Shown here piece by piece: positions 1 through 5,800 of a stretch of 8,540 nucleotides of DNA. The position numbers were made by a program, and so were the translations under genes. The stretch comes from Candidatus Eiseniibacteriota bacterium. Its GTDB lineage: Bacteria > Eisenbacteria > RBG-16-71-46. Position 1 is the stretch's first letter, and each line of letters opens with the position of its first letter. The notes beneath the pieces were generated by a model. The model was given only the letters and a program-made list of their open reading frames with translations, was not told where the DNA came from and did no database searches. Location: the NCBI GenBank assembly GCA_903921835.1, contig CAIXRL010000715.1, positions 1-8,540 of the forward strand. The letters are read 5' to 3'.

Positions 1-26
1 CCAATTCGGAATCACTGAACGTCATT

Positions 27-227
27 TAGCCCGGACGATTCACGAACCGCCAGCCGAGAGTGAGAGATGTGCGTCAGCCGCAAGCAGATCGGCCGGCTGC
101 GCCGGAACCGTGATGTCCACACGATGGTGACAGCGGCCGGTCGAGCTTCGGGGTACCCACCGAGGGTGGGTCCGGATGACGCGCAGATCGCACTTGCAGG
201 CGGCGGGCTCGTGAATCGTCCGGGCTA
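27..227. repeat. 201-bp segment bounded by long inverted repeats (possible MITE-like element)
   Basis: The left arm at 27-45 and the right arm at 209-227 are perfect 19-bp inverted copies (right arm TCGTGAATCGTCCGGGCTA). With one mismatch and one bulged G the pairing continues inward to about 51 and 202. Both outer ends are TA, which would fit a TA target duplication but could equally be part of the arms. The 163 bases between the perfect arms contain two small hairpins (93-105 and 155-171) and no convincing gene. Perfect arms this long, so far apart and outside any gene, are typical of a short non-autonomous transposon or the fused ends of an insertion sequence. I cannot name a family, and no longer target duplication is visible in the flanks. 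The inverted repeat is directly visible; the mobile origin is inference. Confidence 0.6.
155..171. other. Small hairpin inside the inverted-repeat segment
   Basis: ACCCACC and GGTGGGT form a perfect 7-bp stem around a GAG loop. No T-run follows on either strand, so it does not look like an intrinsic terminator. It sits roughly 100 bases beyond the lptG stop codon, so a role at the 3' end of the lptFG message is possible but unsupported. Confidence 0.35.
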
Positions 228-273
228 GCGGTTCGGTGGGACGGACCCGCGGGAGGCCGAGGCCCCCGAGTGC

Positions 274-1353
274 TCAGCTCCGCTGCGCCTGTGCCAGCGA
301 GATGAGCCCGATCGCGCCGAAGATCAGGTCGCCCAGCCACGCGGCCAGGTAGGGCGGCAGCGCGCCGTTGTGTCCGAGCGCCTGGCCTGCGCGCATGACG
401 CCGTAGTAGACGAACGCGATGGCGACCGAGAGCCCGAAGCCCAGCGCCGCGCTCTGCATGCGCAGCCGTGTCGCAATGGCGCCACCGATCATCACGACGA
501 CGATGCAGATGACGGGGAACGCCAGCTTGAGGTGCAGGTCCACGAGGTAGTTGGCGACGCGCGCGCCGCTGGCGCGCAGGCGGGTCACGTACTGGCGAAG
601 CTCGAAGAAGTTCATCTCATCGGGCTGCACGTCCTCCTTGGCGAAATCGTCCGGGTTCTCCGCGATGCCGTTGACGGCCATGCGCTGGAAACGCTCGGCG
701 TGCTCGCGCCCTTGGTCGAAAGTCCGCAGGTAGCCCGAGGCGAACACCCAGCGACCGCCTTCCCAGCTGGCTTCCGCGGCGTCGATGCGGCGCCAGAGGG
801 AGCCGGCGCGGAACTCCTGCAGCGACACTTCGTGCATTCGCCGTTCGGGGACGACGTAGAGCCGCGTGTACCAGATGCGCCCGCCAGCCCCGAGGTAGGT
901 GATATCGGCCCGCTCGCTTTGCCCCACGCTGGTCATGTGCTGGATGCGCTCGTTGTAGATCTCGTCGCGCCTGCGCGTGGCGCCCGGCACGACGAGATCG
1001 CCCAGCAGCAGCGAAGCGATCGCGCACGTGACGGCGATGCCGAACACCGGCACCAGGATGCGGAGCAGCGAGATGCCGGCCGCGCGCATCGCGGTCAATT
1101 CGCCGAACTTGTTGAGCTGGCCCAGCGCGAGGAACGTGGCGAGCAGCAGCGCGACGGGGAGGACCCTCACGACGATGTCGGGCGCGAGGTTCAAGTAGTA
1201 CTCGGCGATGAGCGGCAGCGCGGCGGCGTGGTCGAGGAATACTTCGATCTTCTCCACCAGATCCACGACCACGAAGATCACGATGAAGCCGACGAGCCCG
1301 AGCACGAGGTAGCCCGCGAACTCGCGGAGCAGGTAGCGGTCGAGGATCCTCAT
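274..1353 (-). CDS. lptG: LPS export ABC transporter permease LptG
   Basis: This 359-residue protein belongs to the YjgP/YjgQ permease family. It would pair with LptF and the ATPase LptB in the inner membrane to pull LPS out of the bilayer and pass it to the periplasmic bridge. Hydrophobicity shows the family plan: three helices at about 12-34, 60-80 and 97-120, a soluble periplasmic beta-jellyroll region at about 125-265, then three helices at about 276-296, 303-322 and 333-355. The motif ELTAMRAAGIS (85-95) is the conserved cytoplasmic segment that faces the ATPase. Length is normal. The ATG at 1353 was chosen because MRILDRYLLREF is the family start and GGGAGG lies 7 bases upstream; the frame is open further upstream, but that only reads antisense through lptF. 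The stop is TGA. The ATG overlaps the lptF stop as ATGA, indicating translational coupling. The F/G assignment rests on gene order and length. Confidence 0.94.
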   Translation of the reverse strand: MRILDRYLLREFAGYLVLGLVGFIVIFVVVDLVEKIEVFLDHAAALPLIAEYYLNLAPDIVVRVLPVALLLATFLALGQLNKFGELTAMRAAGISLLRILVPVFGIAVTCAIASLLLGDLVVPGATRRRDEIYNERIQHMTSVGQSERADITYLGAGGRIWYTRLYVVPERRMHEVSLQEFRAGSLWRRIDAAEASWEGGRWVFASGYLRTFDQGREHAERFQRMAVNGIAENPDDFAKEDVQPDEMNFFELRQYVTRLRASGARVANYLVDLHLKLAFPVICIVVVMIGGAIATRLRMQSAALGFGLSVAIAFVYYGVMRAGQALGHNGALPPYLAAWLGDLIFGAIGLISLAQAQRS

Positions 1354-2759
1354 GCTGCAGCCTCCCGGGGCGCTCTCTCCGTCCCGTTTGGCGCGGGTCG
1401 AGGCGCGCTGCGCCGGTGCCACGGGAGCCGCACGTCGCAGGCGCGCGCCGTGAGGTCCAGTCCCAGCGCGCCGAGCACGAGGTTGGCGAGCCACATGGCG
1501 AACCACGGCGGCAGGATGAGCCGGTTGGCGAACGTCTCACCGACGACGAGGCAGGCGTAGTAGAAGAGGAAGAAGCCGACCGAGACGAACGCCACCGCAG
1601 GGCCGCCACGCTTGACCCGCATGCCGATGGGCGCGCCGATCAGCACGAAGACCACGCACGCCGCGGGCAGCGCGAACTTCTTGTGGATCTCCACCGAAAG
1701 GGCGGCGATGCGCCTGAGCAGCGAGTCGCGCTCCATGCGCCAGAGGTCGGCATCCACCTGAAGCTCGGGGTGGGCCGCGATCACGGGCTTCAGGGGGTCG
1801 CCGCCGCCTGTGAACGCCGCCCACGCGAGCGCGACGCGGCGCAGGGCGGGGGCGCGTTCCGGCGCCAGCGTCTGGCAGTCCCGCGGCGGGACGCCGTGAC
1901 TGCGGAACGTCGCCAGCTTCTGGTCCAGTGAACGGTCGTACTGCGCGAGGACCTCGGCGCGTTCGACCAGCAGTGTCTGCGCGCCCTTCTCGCGATCGCC
2001 CCGCGAGTCTCGAACGGAACGTTCGAGCATGCCGCCGGCGCCCTGGATGAAGATCGTGTGCCGGCGGAACGACAGCCGGTGGTAGCGGCGCGGCATGCCC
2101 GCCTCGGCCTGGATCTCGTGGATTTCGCCGTCCTCGAGCTCGATCACCGCCGTGTGTCCGTCGGGCGTGTAGCTGAGGTAGCCGCTGTGGGCGAGGATGG
2201 TGTTGGGCGGTCCACCGGCGTTCATCTGGTAGATGGTCACGCCGCGCATCTCGTTGGTGCGGCCGTTCACGGACTTCACGAGCAGGTTGTACCCGGGCAG
2301 GTCGGTGATGAACACGCCCTCCTGCAGCCTCACCGTCGGCCGCATGCGCGTGATGTCCGCCAGCAGGCTGGCGCAGGCGTGGTTGGCCTCGGGGTACACG
2401 TAGTTGTTGAAAAGCGTCAGCCCCACGGCGAGCAGGGCGGAAACCCCCAGCGAGGGCAGGATGACCCGAAAGATGTGGATTCCGCTGGCCCGCAGCGCGG
2501 TGATCTCGTTGTCCTGGGACAGCCGGCCGAAGGTCATCAGTTCCGCGACCAGCACCGCGCAGGGCACGGACAGAGCCACGACGAAACCCAGCGACAGAAC
2601 GAACAACTGCACCACTGCCAGAACGGGCACGCCCCGGTTGATGACCAGGTCGAGGTACCCGAACATGGCGTCCACCTCGAAGATGAACGTCACGACCCCG
2701 AACCCGATCAGGAAAGGAACCAGATGCAGCCGCAGAATGTACCATGGGAGGATCTTCAC
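1350..2759 (-). CDS. lptF: LPS export ABC transporter permease LptF, with a long insert before helix 4
   Basis: This 469-residue YjgP/YjgQ permease is the partner of LptG in the LptB2FG transporter. Helices are at about 11-34, 56-78 and 99-122, followed by a periplasmic jellyroll (about 125-245) and helices at about 363-380, 387-407 and 416-436. NEITALRASGI (84-94) is the conserved ATPase-facing segment. EIHKKFALP (357-365) and GAPIGMRVKRGG (375-386) match, from memory, the form this family takes in Bacteroidetes-type bacteria. Residues about 250-355 form a charged, probably helical insert absent from the roughly 360-residue enterobacterial proteins. The start is taken as GTG at 2759 (reads MKILPWYILRLH): no ATG, GTG or TTG lies a short way upstream in frame, and the frame beyond is antisense to sprA. 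A G-rich stretch (GGGG) upstream is only a weak ribosome site. First gene of the operon; the stop is TGA within ATGA. Confidence 0.92.
   Translation of the reverse strand: MKILPWYILRLHLVPFLIGFGVVTFIFEVDAMFGYLDLVINRGVPVLAVVQLFVLSLGFVVALSVPCAVLVAELMTFGRLSQDNEITALRASGIHIFRVILPSLGVSALLAVGLTLFNNYVYPEANHACASLLADITRMRPTVRLQEGVFITDLPGYNLLVKSVNGRTNEMRGVTIYQMNAGGPPNTILAHSGYLSYTPDGHTAVIELEDGEIHEIQAEAGMPRRYHRLSFRRHTIFIQGAGGMLERSVRDSRGDREKGAQTLLVERAEVLAQYDRSLDQKLATFRSHGVPPRDCQTLAPERAPALRRVALAWAAFTGGGDPLKPVIAAHPELQVDADLWRMERDSLLRRIAALSVEIHKKFALPAACVVFVLIGAPIGMRVKRGGPAVAFVSVGFFLFYYACLVVGETFANRLILPPWFAMWLANLVLGALGLDLTARACDVRLPWHRRSAPRPAPNGTERAPREAAA
1361..1366 (-). promoter_or_regulatory. Shine-Dalgarno site of lptG
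   Basis: The minus strand reads GGGAGG, then 7 bases, then the ATG at 1353. It lies inside the last codons of lptF, so lptG has its own strong ribosome site as well as the ATGA stop-start overlap. This fixes the lptG start and excludes the longer in-frame extension. Neither lptF nor sprA has a comparable site. Confidence 0.75.
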
Positions 2760-2771
2760 GTCTGGGCAGAC
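2760..2771. promoter_or_regulatory. Palindrome abutting the lptF start codon
   Basis: GTCTGGGCAGAC is a 5+5 inverted repeat with a 2-base centre, directly next to the lptF GTG codon at 2757-2759. In the lptF mRNA it could fold as a 4-bp stem with a 4-base loop just before the start; in DNA it could be a binding site. At this length it may also be chance. Confidence 0.25.
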
Positions 2772-2795
2772 TACCCCATACCGCTCCCGGCCGCA

Positions 2796-2812
2796 GGCAA
2801 ATCCCGGCAAAT
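2796..2812. repeat. Tandem GGCAAAT direct repeat in the divergent intergenic region
   Basis: GGCAAAT occurs at 2796-2802 and again at 2806-2812, exactly 10 bases apart, about one helical turn. The pair lies 3 bases upstream of the TTGACC box proposed as the sprA -35 element and on the lptF side of it. Two same-face sites at this spot suggest an activator or repressor operator, but no known regulator motif is recognised. Confidence 0.35.
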
Positions 2813-2815
2813 GCT

Positions 2816-2843
2816 TTGACCGGCGCGGAGCGGGCTTGATACG
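2816..2843 (+). promoter_or_regulatory. Candidate sigma-70-type promoter for sprA
   Basis: TTGACC (2816-2821) matches five of six bases of the -35 consensus. A 16-base spacer separates it from GATACG (2838-2843), which matches only three of six -10 bases. Transcription would start near 2850, giving a leader of about 45 bases. The -35 box is good and the -10 box poor, and FCB housekeeping sigma factors often prefer other sequences, so this is tentative. No clear promoter was found for lptF on the opposite strand. Confidence 0.3.
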
Positions 2844-2894
2844 GTCACGCCTTCCGCTCGTGCTCCCCGGCCGAGCGCCCTCCGAATCCTCACG

Positions 2895-5800
2895 ATGGTG
2901 ACGACCCTGACGCTGCCCGCACTTGCGTTCCTGCTGGCCATATCCGGAATCCCGGGCATGAAGGCCCTGCCCTGGTTCAAGGCGTTTGCACATCACAAAC
3001 CGCACCCAACGGCCGCCGACTCTCTCCCGACACCCTGGAAGAGCGCTTCGCGACTGGCCTTGGAGCGCGACTTCGTGCGTGCCGGCCTGTCCGGTTTCGG
3101 TGTGGACGGCAGCCCGTCGCTCCGCCTGCAGAGCGCCCTGGACCCGCGCAGGGTCGAGACCTCGATGGATCCCGACTCGGGGCTGTGGACCAACGCGGTC
3201 GAAGTGGGTGACGTACGACTCGGGACCGTCTATCGCAGGCCGCTTTCGGACTTTGGCTCGCAGAGCATCCGCGATGCCTTCGCCGAACGCTGGCGCGCGC
3301 GATCCCGGCAGGACATCAACCACTCCGCGTCCGGCGCTTCGTCTGCGCAGCACACGGGTATCTCGCTGGCCATTCCCGTGCAGATGCCGGGCGTGGTCAC
3401 GAGCATCCTCGGACCGGGTGGACCGGCGCTGAACGTCTCGGGTTCGGAGAGCATCCGCCTCTCGGGCACCAGCAACTGGACGAATCAGCAGACCGGCATC
3501 CTCGGGCAGAAACCGTCGCTGTTCCCCTCGCTGGACATGCAGCAGGACCTCAACATCCAGCTCGAGGGCCAGCTTTCGGACCGCGTGAAGGTCAACCTGC
3601 TGCAGAACTCGGCGAACCAGGTCCCGCTCGCGAACCGGATCGCCATCAACTACAAGGGCGAGGAGGACGACCTCGTCCAGGAGCTCGACCTGGGCAACAC
3701 CAGCCTGGCGCTGCCCGGGACGCAGTACGTTTCGTACAGCGGCAAGAACGAGGGCCTCCTCGGCGTGAAGCTGGCGACGCGCCTGGGTCCGCTCGACTGG
3801 ACGGTGCTCGCGAGCAAGCAGGAGGGACGCAGCGAGCGCGCCTCGTATTCCGGCGGCGCCTCGGTCAACAAGCAGCTCCTCGCCGACCTCGAGTACGAGA
3901 AGGGACGCTACTTCCTGCTCTACGATCCGCTCGACGGCAGCCCGCTCTACAAGATCGACGACACCTCGATCCAGATCTTCCGCGACGATGCGAACTACGG
4001 CAACGACATCAACCCGGTGCTCGGCAAGGCCATGGTGGACCCGGACACGCTGATGCACGTGAGCACGCGGTTGCGGGACTTGGGCATCCCGACACCTGCC
4101 GGCAACGACACGGCCGCGGTGCGCGGGCGCTTCGACCTGCTCAAGCCGGTGGACGACTACACGATTCTGCCCGACTACTACGTGTTTTCGACCGGGGTCG
4201 CGTTCAAGATCATCCGGCTCAAGCTGCCCGTCACCGGTGACATGACGCTTGCTGCGACCTACACCGCCGCGCCGGTGCTCCTGAGCGGCGCGTCCGCGGG
4301 GCCGTCCTTCGCGGTTGGAGGGCAGTCGATCGTCGCACCGGACCCGGACGCGGGACGCATGGTGATGAAGTTGCTGCGCACGCCGCGCATCCTGCTGAGC
4401 GCGGCCGACCCGGGCAACGTGACCACGTCCGCGTACGACACCAAGAACGCGTTCGACGCGACGCGGGAACTGGAGATGAAGAACTTCTACCAGCTCTCGG
4501 GATTCCAGATCGATCCCAAGACGTTCAAGCTCTCGATCCAGCGCGGCACCACGGACCCGCCGCGGAACTTCGTGACCGACTCGACCACCGGCGTCGCCGT
4601 CAACTACCTCGAGGTCCTCGGGCTCGACAACCTCGACGAGTCGCAGGCGAGCGCGCAGAAGGGCCACGACGGCAAGGTGGACGGCACCGGCTACGCCTCG
4701 GGGGCGCGAGCCTACGTGGATTTCGCCAACGGCATCGTGTGGTTCCCGGACCCGCGGCCGTTCGCGCCGCGGGTCGGCGGCCATGACAATGGCACACCAC
4801 GCTGGTTCGATCTCACCATGAACCTCAACCTCAATCGTCGGCTGCACCTCATCGGGGCCGCGGGCACCGACAGCTCGGGCAACCGCGCGATCTACGACAA
4901 GTACAGCGTCGACCGGAACCAGGACCCCCAGTACTACCTCTCGGCCGAGTACGCGGCGCAGCGCGGCGGTGGCGACATCACGCTCGGGCGCGGCAACCTG
5001 CTCGCGGGCTCGGAGGCGGTCACGGTCAACGGCGAGCGCTGGCAACGGGACCGCGACTACACGATCGACTACGACCTCGGCCGGCTCACGCTCAAGCGCA
5101 GCCTCGGACCCACCGACCAGCTCAGCGTCGACTACTCGTACGCGCCGATGTTCGCCCAGGCGGCCAAGACCCTGATCGGCTCGGCGTTCAGCCTCGAGGG
5201 CCGCGAGCGCAGCCTGGGCGGCGCGCTTCTCTACGAGAGCCGCGGCGCGCAGGACCTGCGTCCGCGACTGGGCGAGGAGCCCGCGCGCACGCTCATCACC
5301 GACCTCAACACGAACTTCCACTTCAAGCCCGACTTCCTCACACGGTTCGCCGACAGGCTGCCGGGTGTGCACACCTCGGCGCCCTCCGACCTGACCGTGC
5401 AGGCGGAGGCCGGCGCTTCGTTCCCGAACCCCAACACGCAGAACGTCGTGTACATCGACGATACCGAGGGCGTGCGTGACGCCGTCTCGCTCACGCTGAG
5501 CGCCTTGAGCTGGCGGCTCTCGAGCGCGCCGAGTCGCCGGCCGACTGGCGCCAATGGCCAGGTGCTCCAGCCTGCATCGGTGCTCGCCGACACGTCCATG
5601 GGCCTGCACAACGCCGAGCTGCACTGGTACATGCCGCCCAACTACGTCAAGGAGCGCGACCTCAAACCCAACCTCAACGACGCGCAGGGGGCGCAGAACC
5701 CGCACCAGGTGCTTGCGCTCTCGGTGCCCAGACTGCCGAAGACGTTCCAGGCGGGCGACTCGCTGTGGGCCGGGCTCACCTACCAGCTCGATCAACAGGG

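Noticed and set aside
67..228. A 53-codon plus-strand frame (MCVSRKQIGRLRRNRDVH...) inside the inverted-repeat segment, with its TAG in the right arm
   Set aside because: No ribosome site and no recognised family. It might be a transposase remnant, but length and composition do not support a gene.
246..267. GC-rich palindromic stretch just after the lptG stop, as a terminator
   Set aside because: Stems such as CCCGCGGG and GGCC/GGCC are short with tiny loops, and no T-run follows on the minus strand.
74..340. An 88-codon minus-strand frame overlapping the end of lptG
   Set aside because: Pro/Arg/Ser-rich, no ribosome site, overlaps lptG in another frame and crosses the inverted repeat.
370..1560. 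A 396-codon plus-strand open frame opposite lptG
   Set aside because: It is the antisense register of lptG codons, with His/Asp/Glu/Arg-rich text typical of such shadows and no recognisable domain.
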